This document shows, in pieces, positions 19,458 to 28,736 of a DNA stretch of 64,000 nt. Position numbers and translations under genes: made by a program. This DNA is from Phenylobacterium sp. Root1290 (GTDB lineage: Bacteria; Pseudomonadota; Alphaproteobacteria; Caulobacterales; Caulobacteraceae). The stretch's first letter is position 1. Each line of letters begins with the position of its first letter. Below the pieces are notes generated by a model, which saw only the letters and a program-made list of their open reading frames with translations, did no database searches and was not told the origin of the DNA. The DNA is taken from contig NZ_LMEE01000001.1 of NCBI RefSeq assembly GCF_001425305.1, positions 570,646 to 634,645 on the forward strand, written 5' to 3'.

Positions 19458-19778
19458 TCAGCCGCACCTGACCTCTTTCACGACGCCGGTGGCGGCGTCG
19501 TAGAAGAAGTTCAGCCGGCGCTCGTTGAAGTCCATCGTCACCGGGCAAGTCGTGCAGGCGACCCGCTGCAGGTTCGGCAGCACCGGCACCGGAATTTCGG
19601 TGCGCGGCCGTCCGACATACTTCTGGGCGTCGGCCGCCCCGCATTTGTCGGGTTCAGGCGGCGGCGGCGCCGGCGGCGCGGGCGCAGGTTTCGGCGGCGC
19701 CGGGGGCGGAACGGGCGGACTGTCGGCGCAAGCCGAGAGCGCGATCAGCGCCGCACCGAGGATGACGATCTTCTTCAT
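19458..19778 (-). CDS. Lipoprotein with peptidase-inhibitor I78-like domain
   Basis: A 106-residue exported protein. The N-terminus MKKIVILGAALIALSAC ends in a lipobox, so the mature protein should be lipidated on that cysteine. A proline/alanine-rich linker (about residues 19-42) leads to a compact domain beginning CGAADAQKYVGR and ending FFYDAATGVVKEVRCG, which matches the I78 inhibitor family in its DFNERRLNFFYD signature. The family includes elastase/subtilisin inhibitors, but many bacterial members are uncharacterised. Two extra cysteines (CTTC) are unusual. The start overlaps the holC stop by four bases. Confidence 0.78.
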   Translation of the reverse strand: MKKIVILGAALIALSACADSPPVPPPAPPKPAPAPPAPPPPEPDKCGAADAQKYVGRPRTEIPVPVLPNLQRVACTTCPVTMDFNERRLNFFYDAATGVVKEVRCG

Positions 19779-20233
19779 GCCTGCTTCTCCCATCCCCTCT
19801 CCTGCTGCTTCCAGTAGACGGCAGGATGGCCCTTGGCCTTCACGACCTTCCACTGACTGCGCGCCACGGCGAGTTGAGCCTCATCGCGACCGTCGAACAC
19901 GATCATGCATCGGGCGTATCCGGCAAGGTCTCCCGGATCGGCGCCATCGACCACGAAAAGAACGTCTGCGGCGTTCGGATTGTCCATCGCCGTCGTCAGC
20001 AGGATCGGCTGGCGCGCCGTCTGCGGCTCGTCCGCGGTCCCGTGCGGCAGGAAACTGTCGTCACGATAGGCCCACAGCCACCCATCCAAATGCTCGATCC
20101 GCTCCGCCTCGCGGGCGCGGACGATCGCCTTCCAGCCACGTCCCAGCGTCCGCTCCAGCAGGTCGGGCAGCACCTGGTCCAGCCCAGACCGCTCCAGGTG
20201 GTAGAACCAGACCTCGCAAGGCGCTTCGCTCAA
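19775..20233 (-). CDS. holC: DNA polymerase III subunit chi
   Basis: A 152-residue clamp-loader accessory protein; chi links the loader to single-strand binding protein. The sequence shows the family start VWFYHLERSGLDQVLPDLLE, the GWLWAYRDDSFLPHG motif and the later QPILLTT and LFVVDG segments. The start is a TTG at 20233 overlapping the upstream stop (TTGA); a longer frame beginning at 20344 would read antisense-like sequence into the upstream hydrolase gene and has no similarity. Proximity to pepA is classical for holC, with one hydrolase gene placed between them here. Confidence 0.9.
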   Translation of the reverse strand: MSEAPCEVWFYHLERSGLDQVLPDLLERTLGRGWKAIVRAREAERIEHLDGWLWAYRDDSFLPHGTADEPQTARQPILLTTAMDNPNAADVLFVVDGADPGDLAGYARCMIVFDGRDEAQLAVARSQWKVVKAKGHPAVYWKQQERGWEKQA

Positions 20234-20934
20234 GCCGCCACCTTCAATCCCAACAGCCGCGTCAGGGCCAGCATGGCGCTCGCCACTTCCCCAGGATGCG
20301 TGGCCATCGAAAGGTGGTGCAGGTCCCGCCGCAGCGTCGGCCATCCCAGCCGCCGCGCCTCGCCCGCCTCACGCTCATAGGCCTTCGACAACCGCAGGAA
20401 GCCCCAGCCCACGTCCTTGGGCAAGTCGATCTGCGGCGCGGCCTCCTCGAACCAGCTCATCGGCGTGGGGGCGAGCTCTCCGACGAACCGGTCGCGGAGC
20501 GGGCCTTCGGGGATCAGGCTTTCCAACGCGCCGGCCGGAAACCACTGGTCCCAGGCCGGGATCATGCCGTCCTCAGCCTTGGATTTCAGGCTCGCCACCA
20601 GGCCGTCGCCCGCCGTCTCGAACCAGCAGCGGCCCGGATGCGGGGGGATGGCGTCGACATAGAGCACGCCGCGCACCTGCCCGTTGCTCGCGGCGACGAT
20701 CGACGGCGCGAGCCCCCCGGCCGCCGAATGGACAGCCAGAATGAACGGCCCGCCCTGGCTGAGCACCTGGGCCGCGACCGCGCGCGCGGCGCTGTCGTAG
20801 TAGGGCGCCGCGAGCGCGGCCATCGGCGGGATCACCGGCCGCGTCGCCTCGATCCCCCGCGCCGCGAACTCGGCCGCGACCGGCCCCCAGGCCGCGGGCC
20901 CGGTCAGCGGACTATGAAGCAGGATGAATCGCAT
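20230..20934 (-). CDS. Alpha/beta hydrolase of unknown substrate
   Basis: A 234-residue cytoplasmic alpha/beta-hydrolase-fold protein starting MRFILLHSPLTGPAAWGPVA. A serine in the elbow-like VHSAAGG near residue 72 is the likely nucleophile, and HHLSMATHP near the C-terminus offers the histidine. I chose ATG 20934 because the upstream part of the frame is repeat sequence. The gene sits between pepA and holC and overlaps the holC start, so it may be part of the same transcript. No substrate can be inferred. Confidence 0.75.
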   Translation of the reverse strand: MRFILLHSPLTGPAAWGPVAAEFAARGIEATRPVIPPMAALAAPYYDSAARAVAAQVLSQGGPFILAVHSAAGGLAPSIVAASNGQVRGVLYVDAIPPHPGRCWFETAGDGLVASLKSKAEDGMIPAWDQWFPAGALESLIPEGPLRDRFVGELAPTPMSWFEEAAPQIDLPKDVGWGFLRLSKAYEREAGEARRLGWPTLRRDLHHLSMATHPGEVASAMLALTRLLGLKVAA

Positions 20935-20940
20935 GGGACC

Positions 20941-21063
20941 TTTCTCTCCCTCCCCCGGGCAGGGAGGGTGGATCGCCGCGCAGCGACGAGACGGGTGGGG
21001 CCCGCGGGCTCGGGCCTCCACCCTGGTCGCTACGCGACCTGTCCCTCCCCGTGAAGGAGAGGG
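20941..21063. repeat. Intergenic GC-rich mosaic inverted repeat
   Basis: The gap between pepA and the hydrolase gene is a patchwork of inverted GGGAGGG / CCCTCCC arms with a CGCGCAGCGACGAGACGGG-type centre and a mirrored GGTCGCTACGCGACC part. Units of this look are common between genes in Caulobacteraceae, where they occur as dispersed palindromic elements. The whole block folds on itself and could act as a mobile palindromic repeat or a transcript-end structure. Family membership is from memory of similar genomes and needs a repeat search. Confidence 0.6.
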
Positions 21064-21073
21064 AAATTCACGC

Positions 21074-22549
21074 TCAGCCTTCGTACTTGTCCTGAACCAT
21101 GCGGTTCAGCAGCCGCACGCCATAGCCGGTCGCACCGTCCGGGATCGTCGGGATGGTGGACGGCTTCTTCCAGGCGGTGGAGGCGATATCCAGGTGCGCC
21201 CACGGCACGTTGTTGACGAAGCGTTGGATGAACAGCGCCGCGGTGATCGAACCGCCCGGCCGGCCGCCGGTGTTCTTCATGTCGGCGATCATCGAGTCGA
21301 TGTTCTTGTCGTACTGCGCCGGCAGCGGCATGCGCCACAGCGGCTCGCCCTCGACGCCCGAGGCCGCCAGCAGGTTGCCCGACAGCTCGTCGTTGTTCGA
21401 GAACAGGCCGGCGTAGTCGTTGCCCAGGCTGATGATGATGGCGCCGGTCAGGGTGGCCAGATCGACCATGAACTTCGGCTTGAAGCGGTCCTGGCAGTAC
21501 CAGATGGCGTCGGCCAGAACGAGGCGGCCTTCGGCGTCGGTGTTGATGATCTCGATGGTCTGGCCCGACATCGAGGTGACCACGTCGCCGGGACGCTGGG
21601 CGTTGCCGTCAGGCATGTTCTCGACCAGGCCGAGGATGCCGATGGCGTTCACCTTGGCCTTGCGGCCGGCCAGCACGTGCATGAGGCCGGCGACCGCGCC
21701 TGCGCCGCCCATGTCCCACTTCATGTCTTCCATGCCGTCGGCCGGCTTGATCGAGATGCCGCCGGTGTCGAAAGTCACGCCCTTGCCGACGAAGGCGATC
21801 GGTTGGGCCGACTTGTCGGCCGCGCCGTACCACTTGATCACCGCCAGCTGGCTCTCGCGCGTGCTGCCTTGGCCGACCCCAAGCAGCGAGCCCATGCCAA
21901 GCTTCTCCATCTCGGCTTCGCCCAGGATCTCGACCTCGAGGCCGAGGCTCTCCAGGGCCTTCACCCGGCGTGCGAATTCGGCCGGATAGAGCACGTTCGG
22001 CGGCTCGGAGACCAGGTCGCGCGAAAAGGCGATGGCGTCGGCAAGGGCGGCCAGCGGCGTAAAGTCGGCCAGCGCCTTGTCGGCGTCGGCCGCAACGACC
22101 TGCGCCTTCACGATCGAGGGCTTCTTGTCCGCCGGCTCCTTGGTCCGGTAACGGTCGAACCGGTAGGAGGCCAGCCGCACGCCCAGCGCCGCGCGCGCCG
22201 CCGAACCGCCTTGCGGCAGCTCGATGCGCAGCGTCGTCAGGCCGGAGGTCTTCACCGCATTGTAGGCGCTCGCCGCTGCGTGCTCGGCGCCCACGTCGTC
22301 GAAGCCGTCCTTCTTGCCGGCGCCGACCAGCAGGATGCGCCCGGCCGCGCCCGGCGCGCCGATGACGTCCAGGACCTGGCCCTTGGCGCCGGTGAAGCGC
22401 TGCGCGCTCGCCGCCCGCGCCAGCGCGCCGCCGGCCTGGGCGTCGGCCTGGCCGGCCGCGCCGTCCAGCAGGGCGCCTTCGAACACCACCAGGGCCAGTG
22501 CGCTTTTCTCAGAAAGCGCGGCGCCGGCCGCGATGAACTCGATCTCCAT
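21074..22549 (-). CDS. pepA: Leucyl aminopeptidase
   Basis: A 491-residue M17 cytosol aminopeptidase that removes N-terminal residues in peptide turnover. The M17 signature NTDAEGRLVLADA begins at Asn336; upstream is GKGVTFDTGGISIKPADGME with metal-binding residues, and the N-terminal macro-like domain is present. Length and motif order are normal. A GGAG ribosome site lies about ten bases before the ATG. It is divergent from lptF, the arrangement seen in many Alphaproteobacteria. Confidence 0.96.
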   Translation of the reverse strand: MEIEFIAAGAALSEKSALALVVFEGALLDGAAGQADAQAGGALARAASAQRFTGAKGQVLDVIGAPGAAGRILLVGAGKKDGFDDVGAEHAAASAYNAVKTSGLTTLRIELPQGGSAARAALGVRLASYRFDRYRTKEPADKKPSIVKAQVVAADADKALADFTPLAALADAIAFSRDLVSEPPNVLYPAEFARRVKALESLGLEVEILGEAEMEKLGMGSLLGVGQGSTRESQLAVIKWYGAADKSAQPIAFVGKGVTFDTGGISIKPADGMEDMKWDMGGAGAVAGLMHVLAGRKAKVNAIGILGLVENMPDGNAQRPGDVVTSMSGQTIEIINTDAEGRLVLADAIWYCQDRFKPKFMVDLATLTGAIIISLGNDYAGLFSNNDELSGNLLAASGVEGEPLWRMPLPAQYDKNIDSMIADMKNTGGRPGGSITAALFIQRFVNNVPWAHLDIASTAWKKPSTIPTIPDGATGYGVRLLNRMVQDKYEG

Positions 22550-22702
22550 CAGTCTCGAACTCCGATAAGAATTGGGCCCGCGCCCGTCCTGCCAGCAAGC
22601 TTCGCCGTACCTGCGGCGGTTGTATGACGCGGCGACGCATGATTTAGAGCAGGTTCACGCCCAGGGCGCGCAAAATCCCCGGCCGAACCTTACTTTTCTG
22701 TC
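22550..22702. promoter_or_regulatory. Divergent promoter region between pepA and lptF
   Basis: The 153 bases between two divergent starts must hold promoters for both genes. An AT-richer stretch with TTGTATGACG and GATTTAGAG around 22619-22648 stands out on the plus strand. I could not fix a convincing -35/-10 pair. Confidence 0.35.
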
Positions 22703-23848
22703 ATGCTGCTGATCGATCGATATCTGCTCCGCCAGCTCCTCGGACCGACCGTGCTCGCCACGGCGGCCCTGGCGGCTGTCGCCCTGCTCTCGCAGAGCCT
22801 TTCGGCCCTCGATCTCATCGTCGGCCAGCGGCAGAGCGCGCTCGTCTTCGCCAAGGTGACCCTGCTGGCCATGCCCCAGCTGGTGAACATGGTGCTGCCG
22901 ATCGCGGTGTTCGTCGCCGCCCTCGTCTCGCTCAATCGCCTGCACACCGAGCAGGAGATCGTGGTCTGTTTCGCCGGCGGCATGAGCCGCTGGCGGGTCA
23001 TCGCCCCAGCCCTGCGGCTGGCGACGATGATCACGCTCGTGGCCATGGTCATGAACTTCTGGGTCCAGCCGCTGGCTGCGCGCGAAATGCGCGAGACGCT
23101 GTTCGAAGTCCGCACCGACCTGGCCTCGACCCTCATCCGCGAGGGCGAGTTCACCAATCCGGCGCCCGGCCTGACCGTCTACGCCCAGTCGGTGGACGCC
23201 ACCGGCCTGATCCACAACCTCTTCATCCACCAGGAGAAGGATGGCGGCGGCGCGACCACCTACACCGCCGAGGAAGGCCGCCTGGAGAAGCGCAACGGCA
23301 AGCCGGTCCTGGCCATGCATCGCGGCTCCATGCAGGAGTTCGACAAGGCCGACGTCCTCAACTACCTGACCTTCGACGACTACCCATACGACCTGTCGCC
23401 GTTCATGCGCACCGACGAGCTGATCCACTTCAAGCCGTCCGACCGCTATCTGCATGAACTGCTGTTCCCGGACCTCACGCAGGACTGGGAAAAGCGCAAC
23501 GAGCTGAAGCTGCTGGCCGAGGGGCACAACCGCATCGCCAGCCCGCTCTACAACATCGCCCTGATGGCCCTGGCCTTCGCCGCGATCATCGGCGGCGGCT
23601 TCAGCCGCATGGGCTACGGGCGGCGCATCGCGATCCTCAGCGCGGTCGCGGTCGGCTTCCGCATCCTCGGCTTCGTCGTTCAGGCGGCGTCCGAGGAAGC
23701 AGCCTGGCTCAACATCCTGCAGTATGTCGTACCGATCGTGGCGACCTATGTCGGCCTGCGCAGCGTGTTCCGCGAAAAGGTGTCCCGTTTCATCGACATG
23801 CGGCTGAAACCTCACAGGATCAGCCGGCACGGGGAGGCCGCGGCATGA
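22703..23848 (+). CDS. lptF: LPS export ABC transporter permease LptF
   Basis: A 381-residue inner-membrane permease of the LptB2FG complex, which extracts lipopolysaccharide from the inner membrane and drives it to LptC/LptA/LptD. The YjgP/YjgQ pattern is clear: membrane segments at the N-terminus (LLIDRYLLRQLLGPTVLAT), a large periplasmic beta-jellyroll section in the middle, and three C-terminal membrane segments. The stop overlaps the lptG start (ATGA). This is the first gene of an outer-membrane biogenesis run. Confidence 0.94.
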   Translation: MLLIDRYLLRQLLGPTVLATAALAAVALLSQSLSALDLIVGQRQSALVFAKVTLLAMPQLVNMVLPIAVFVAALVSLNRLHTEQEIVVCFAGGMSRWRVIAPALRLATMITLVAMVMNFWVQPLAAREMRETLFEVRTDLASTLIREGEFTNPAPGLTVYAQSVDATGLIHNLFIHQEKDGGGATTYTAEEGRLEKRNGKPVLAMHRGSMQEFDKADVLNYLTFDDYPYDLSPFMRTDELIHFKPSDRYLHELLFPDLTQDWEKRNELKLLAEGHNRIASPLYNIALMALAFAAIIGGGFSRMGYGRRIAILSAVAVGFRILGFVVQAASEEAAWLNILQYVVPIVATYVGLRSVFREKVSRFIDMRLKPHRISRHGEAAA

Positions 23849-24948
23849 TCGGCGCCGGCAAGCTCGAGCGCTATGTGATGGGCCGCACCCTGAGCGGGGT
23901 CGGCGCCGCCCTGGCGGTCATCGCGGCGGTGATCATCCTGGTCTCGTTCGTCAACCTGTCGCGGGAAGTGGCGGTGCGCGCCGACGTCGGCGTCGCCCAG
24001 CTCTTCGGCCTCACCCTGCTCCAGGCGCCCTCGGTCGTGCTGCTGCTGCTGCCGTTCGTGTTCCTGTTCGGCGGCATCGCCGCCTATGTCGGCCTCAACC
24101 GGCGCTCGGAGCTGGTCGCCATGCGCGCCGCCGGCGTCTCGGCCTGGCGCTTCATCCTGCCGTCGGCCGCCGTCGCCTTCCTGATCGGCGTGGCGGTGGT
24201 GCTGGTCTTCAATCCCCTCGCCGCGGCCTTCAGCGCCCGCTACGAGTCCGACCGCGCCAACCTGATGGAAAACTATCTGACCGACGCGCCCAAGGAGGTC
24301 TGGCTGCGCCAGGGCGACGACCGAACCCAGATGGTCATCCACGCCAAGCAGCGCGACACCGAGCAGGGCCGCGTGCGCCTGAAGGCGGTTTCGGTCTTCG
24401 TCTACCAGAAGGACCGCGCCGGCCGCCCCGAGTTCAAGCGCCGCCTGGAAGCGGCCGAGGCCCAGCTCTATCCCGGCTACTGGAAGCTCTGGGACGTGCG
24501 CGAGGCCAGCGCCGGCGAAAGCTCGGTGCGCTCGGAATCGCTGTCGATCCGCTCGACCCTCGACGCCGAGTCGGCGATGGAGCGGTTCGCCGCGCCGCAG
24601 TCGGTCGCCTTCTGGCGGCTCCCCGACGCGATCCGCCTGACCGAACAGGCCGGCTTCTCGGCGAGCGGCTACCGCCTTCGCTTCCAGCAGTTGCTCGCCA
24701 CGCCGGTGTTGTTCGCGGCCATGTCGATCCTCGCCGCCGCCTTCTCGCTGCGCCTGGCGCGGCTTGGCGGTTTGGCGGGCCTGGCCGGCGCCGGGGTCGG
24801 GCTCGGTTTCATCGTATTTTTCTTCAACGAGTTCTCGGGCGCGCTCGCCGGCGCCGACATCATCCCGCTGTTCGCGGCGGCCTGGGCGCCCCCGATCGTA
24901 GCGCTGCTGTCCGGCCTCGCGCTGCTCTGTTACACCGAAGACGGTTGA
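23845..24948 (+). CDS. lptG: LPS export ABC transporter permease LptG
   Basis: The second half of the LptFG permease pair, 367 residues, with the same six-membrane-segment plan: KLERYVMGRTLSGVGAALAV at the start, a periplasmic domain, and GLAGAGVGLGFIVFFFNEF near the C-terminus. It is translationally coupled to lptF and is followed after 55 bases by lptD, so the machinery at both ends of the LPS bridge is encoded together. The ATPase gene lptB is not in the window. Confidence 0.94.
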   Translation: MIGAGKLERYVMGRTLSGVGAALAVIAAVIILVSFVNLSREVAVRADVGVAQLFGLTLLQAPSVVLLLLPFVFLFGGIAAYVGLNRRSELVAMRAAGVSAWRFILPSAAVAFLIGVAVVLVFNPLAAAFSARYESDRANLMENYLTDAPKEVWLRQGDDRTQMVIHAKQRDTEQGRVRLKAVSVFVYQKDRAGRPEFKRRLEAAEAQLYPGYWKLWDVREASAGESSVRSESLSIRSTLDAESAMERFAAPQSVAFWRLPDAIRLTEQAGFSASGYRLRFQQLLATPVLFAAMSILAAAFSLRLARLGGLAGLAGAGVGLGFIVFFFNEFSGALAGADIIPLFAAAWAPPIVALLSGLALLCYTEDG

Positions 24949-25003
24949 ATCGCCGGTCTGACCGGCTATGCATCAAGCGTCAGGATCCGCGCGAGGGGAG
25001 TTC

Positions 25004-27313
25004 ATGAGTCTCGGCAGGCGTTCAGCCTCAGCCAAGCGCGGCCTGCTTGCGGGCGTGGCGCTGATGGTGTTCTGCGGCGCGGCCCAGGCGCAGGAAGCCG
25101 CGCGAGTCGCGCCGCCCTCGCCCGACGGCCTGGCCCCCGGTCAGCTCTACATGGAAGCCGACCTCGTCATTCGCGACGACAAGAACAAGATCACGACCGC
25201 CAAGGGCGAAGTCGAGGTCCGCTACCAGGGCCGCACCCTCCACGCCCAGGAACTGGTCTACGACGAAGTGAAGGGCCTGATGCGGGCCCGCGGCGACACC
25301 TCGATCATCAACGCCGACGGCTCGGTCCAGTACGCCGACGAGATCGTGCTCGACGACGAGATGAAGGCCGGGGTCGCCACCGGCTTCGCCGCCCGCCTGC
25401 AACAGAACGTCAAGATGGCCTCGGCGAGCGCCGTCCATCGCTCCGACACGATCAACGAGCTCAACCGCGCGATCTATACGCCCTGCGATATCTGCGCGCC
25501 CGACGGCACGACGGCCAAGGCGCCGACCTGGTCGATCAAGGCCGACAAGGTCGTGCAGGATAAGGAACGCCAGCTCGTCTACTACCGGAACGCCGTGATC
25601 CAGGTGAAGGGCGTGCCCCTGATCTACCTGCCGATCTTCTGGCACCCGGACCCGCAGGCGCAGCGCAAGTCGGGCCTGTTGCCCCCGGAAATCTCGTTCT
25701 CCGATCGCCGGGGCTTCTCCTACGAGCAGCCCTATCTTTTCGTGCTCTCGCCGTCTGCAGATTTGACGCTAAGCCCTCAAATCAACACGAAAGTTAACCC
25801 GCTGCTCAATGGAAAACTGCGCAAGCGGTTCTACTCCGGCGGGCTCGAGGCGCGGTTCGGCTACACCTATGACGACGACATCGCCGCGCCCGACGGCCAG
25901 AGCGGCGACGAGACCTCGCACAGCTACATTCTCGCTGCGGGCGCCTTCGCCATCAACGACAACTGGCGCTGGGGTTTCACGGCGGAGCGCACGTCCGACG
26001 ACCTTCTGTTCGACAAGTACGACATCGGCGGCGTCTACGAGGCGCGCGGCCCCTACGTGGCCGACGACCGCCGCCTGATCAGCCAGCTTTATACGATCCG
26101 CGAGGGCCAGCGGTCCTACTTCTCCGCCGCGGCCTTCACGATCCAGGGCCTGCGCCCCGACGACAACGACCGGACCTTCCCGATCGTCGCCCCGCTTATC
26201 GAGTCGCGCTGGGAAGCGGCGCCGGAAGTTCTCGGCGGCCGCCTGCGCGTTCGGGCCAGCGCCGTCGCCCTGACCCGGGACCAGTCGCCGCTGAACGCCC
26301 CGCCGGAGCGTCTCGACGGCCTCGACAGCCGCCGCGCCACCGGCGAGGTCGATTGGCGCACGACGTTCGTTTCGAAGTCGGGCGTCGTGGTGTCGCCCTA
26401 CGTCCAGGCCCGCATCGACGCCTACTCGATCGACGACAATCTCCAGGGCGTGCTGTCGAACGGCTCGCGCTCGGACGACCTGATCCGCGGGCTCGGGGTC
26501 GCCGGGGCTGATGTCAGCTATCCTTTCTTCAAGCGTTACAGCAACTTCACGGCAGTTCTTGAACCGATTGTTCAAGTTGCGTTGTCGCCCGACGTCAAGC
26601 AGGTCGTCCTCGGCCGCGACGCCGCCGGCGCGCCGATCTACCTGAACGAGGACAGCCTCGCCTTCGAGTTCGACGAAACCAATCTGTTCCGCCCGAACAA
26701 GTTCCCCGGCTACGACCTCTATGAGGACGGCCTGCGCGCCAATGTCGGCGGACGCGCCTCGATCCTCTGGGACGACGGCCGCCGGGCCAGCCTGCTGGTC
26801 GGCCGCTCGCTGCGCACCAAGACCAATGACGTTTTCACCGAGGCCAGCGGCCTTCGGCCCAAGGAATCGGACTGGATCGTCGCGGCCTCGGCCGAGCCGG
26901 TCCGCGGCCTCTCGCTGTTCACTCGCGCCCGGCTCGATTCGGAAGATTTCGACATCGCCCGCGCCGAAGCCGGGGCCAACGTCTCGTCGAAGTGGGGCTT
27001 TGGCTACGTCCGTTACCTGCGCGACCGCTCCAACCCCATCGCGCTCGACACCAACGGCCGGGTCGAGAACGTCGACCTGGGCGGCGAGGTGTTCATCACC
27101 AAGAACTGGTCCTTCACGGCCTACGGCAATCGCGATCTGGCCGCCGACGCCTGGGTCGTTCGCGATATCGGCGTAGCTTACCGGGACGAGTGTCTGCGGC
27201 TGGACGTCTACTATCGCCGCGAGGACGCGATCGCCAATCGTCTGGGCGCGACCGAGTCTATCGGGTTCCGCCTAACCCTCGCCACATTGGGCGAACCGAT
27301 ATATGGCAACTGA
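25004..27313 (+). CDS. lptD: LPS-assembly outer-membrane protein LptD
   Basis: A 769-residue outer-membrane beta-barrel that inserts LPS into the outer leaflet. ATG 25004 is preceded by GGGGAG and begins a signal peptide ending about AAQAQ. An OstA/LptA-like jellyroll (about residues 45-160) leads to a CDICAPDG cysteine pair and then the barrel domain (IYLPIFWHPDPQAQRKSGLLPPE onward) with alternating strands to the C-terminus. A further Cys late in the barrel (DECLRLD) resembles the conserved one. Two short stretches (about 25735-25815 and 26520-26585) are visibly less GC-rich than the rest. Confidence 0.94.
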   Translation: MSLGRRSASAKRGLLAGVALMVFCGAAQAQEAARVAPPSPDGLAPGQLYMEADLVIRDDKNKITTAKGEVEVRYQGRTLHAQELVYDEVKGLMRARGDTSIINADGSVQYADEIVLDDEMKAGVATGFAARLQQNVKMASASAVHRSDTINELNRAIYTPCDICAPDGTTAKAPTWSIKADKVVQDKERQLVYYRNAVIQVKGVPLIYLPIFWHPDPQAQRKSGLLPPEISFSDRRGFSYEQPYLFVLSPSADLTLSPQINTKVNPLLNGKLRKRFYSGGLEARFGYTYDDDIAAPDGQSGDETSHSYILAAGAFAINDNWRWGFTAERTSDDLLFDKYDIGGVYEARGPYVADDRRLISQLYTIREGQRSYFSAAAFTIQGLRPDDNDRTFPIVAPLIESRWEAAPEVLGGRLRVRASAVALTRDQSPLNAPPERLDGLDSRRATGEVDWRTTFVSKSGVVVSPYVQARIDAYSIDDNLQGVLSNGSRSDDLIRGLGVAGADVSYPFFKRYSNFTAVLEPIVQVALSPDVKQVVLGRDAAGAPIYLNEDSLAFEFDETNLFRPNKFPGYDLYEDGLRANVGGRASILWDDGRRASLLVGRSLRTKTNDVFTEASGLRPKESDWIVAASAEPVRGLSLFTRARLDSEDFDIARAEAGANVSSKWGFGYVRYLRDRSNPIALDTNGRVENVDLGGEVFITKNWSFTAYGNRDLAADAWVVRDIGVAYRDECLRLDVYYRREDAIANRLGATESIGFRLTLATLGEPIYGN

Positions 27314-27371
27314 CAACCGCGGCCGCCCCGGGGCGCCGCCTGCTACGGCTACGCTAAGGAAGACCTCATCC

Positions 27372-28736
27372 ATGAACCGCGCGCGTAAAGTCACGGGCCT
27401 TGCGGCGCGCGGCGTCGCTTTGGCCGCCGCCTTCGCCGCCGCCGCGGCCCCTCAGTACGCGTTTGCCCAAGCGCCTGCCGCCGCTCCCGCCGCCGCTGCG
27501 CCTGCGCCGACCGCGCCGGCTGCGCCGGCTGCGCCCCGCGGCCTGTCGGAATCCGTCGCCGCCGTGGTCAACGACGACATCATCTCGACCTACGACCTGG
27601 CCCAGCGGATGCGTCTGCTGATCGCCACCTCGGGCATCCAGCCGACCCAGCAGAACATCGCCCAGTTCCAGCGCGAGGCGCTGGTCTCCCTGGTCGACGA
27701 GCGCCTGCAGATCCAGGAGCTCCGCCGTCAGGAAAAGGAGCAGAAGATCTCCCTCATCGCCGACCCCGCCGAGGTCGACGAAGAGCTGACGGACATGGCC
27801 CGCAACAACAACATGTCGCTCGAGCAGTTCACCAACTCGCTCGCCGGCCAAGGCATCAGCGTCAGCACCCTGCGCGACCAGGTCCGCGCCCAGATCAGCT
27901 GGCAGCGCTGGATCCGCGGCCGGTACGGCTCGCGCCTGCGGGTCGGCGAAGATCAGGTCAAGGCCGTGCGCCAGCGCATGGAAGCCGCCGCCGCCAAGCC
28001 GCAGTTCCAGATCAGCGAGGTCTTCATCGACGCCAACCGCGTCGGCGGCATGGAGACCGCCATGAGCGGGGCGACCCAACTGGTCGGCCAGATGCAGCAG
28101 GGCGCGCCCTTCCCGGCCGTCGCCCGCCAGTTCTCGGCCTCGGCCACGGCCGCCAACGGCGGCGACGCCGGCTGGGTCACCGCCGGTGAAATGGCGCCTG
28201 AGATCGACGCTGCCCTCGAGCAGATGCGCCCGGGTCAGCTGTCCCAGCCGATCCCCGTCCGCGACGGCGTCTACATCATCTTCCTGCGCGACAAGCGCAC
28301 GGGCGCCAGCGCCTCGGTCGTCCACCTGAAGCAGGCCGCGGTGGCCCTGCCGCAGACAGCCACCGAAGCCCAGATCGCCGCCGCCACGGCGACGCTGGAG
28401 ACGCTTCGCGGTCAGGTCACCAGCTGCAGCGACATCGAAGCCAAGGCCGCCACGGTCAATGGCGTCGTCGCCGGCGACCTCGGCGAGGCCGACATCAAGG
28501 ACCTGGCCCCTGCCTTCCGTCAGGCCATCGAAACCCTTCAGCCCGGCCAGGTGTCGGCGCCGATCCGCACCAACGCCGGCCTCCATATCCTGGCGGTCTG
28601 CGACAAGCGCGCCGGCGGGGCCGAGAGCCTCACCGCCGAGCAGATCGAAAGCCGCCTCTATGGTCAGCAGCTCAGCATGATCGCCCGCCGCTACATGCGT
28701 GACCTCCGGACCTCGGCGACGATCGAGACCCGGTGA
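27372..28736 (+). CDS. surA: SurA-like periplasmic peptidyl-prolyl isomerase/chaperone
   Basis: A 454-residue exported chaperone that escorts outer-membrane proteins. The ATG at 27372 has an AAGGAAGA ribosome site and starts a signal peptide (ARGVALAAAFAAAAA to AFA). An alanine/proline-rich linker follows, then the SurA N-terminal helical domain (VAAVVNDDIISTYDLAQRM). A parvulin-type domain follows at about residues 210-320 and a weaker second one at about 325-430. It lies between lptD and pdxA exactly as in the conserved lptD-surA-pdxA order. Confidence 0.92.
   Translation: MNRARKVTGLAARGVALAAAFAAAAAPQYAFAQAPAAAPAAAAPAPTAPAAPAAPRGLSESVAAVVNDDIISTYDLAQRMRLLIATSGIQPTQQNIAQFQREALVSLVDERLQIQELRRQEKEQKISLIADPAEVDEELTDMARNNNMSLEQFTNSLAGQGISVSTLRDQVRAQISWQRWIRGRYGSRLRVGEDQVKAVRQRMEAAAAKPQFQISEVFIDANRVGGMETAMSGATQLVGQMQQGAPFPAVARQFSASATAANGGDAGWVTAGEMAPEIDAALEQMRPGQLSQPIPVRDGVYIIFLRDKRTGASASVVHLKQAAVALPQTATEAQIAAATATLETLRGQVTSCSDIEAKAATVNGVVAGDLGEADIKDLAPAFRQAIETLQPGQVSAPIRTNAGLHILAVCDKRAGGAESLTAEQIESRLYGQQLSMIARRYMRDLRTSATIETR

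Noticed and set aside
19843..20344. Longer N-terminus for HolC from 20344
   Set aside because: The extra residues come from the overlapping hydrolase gene; chi-like sequence starts at the TTG 20233.
25769..26575. 268-codon minus-strand frame opposite lptD
   Set aside because: Shadow frame; it begins in the AT-richer patch but has no domain and no ribosome site.
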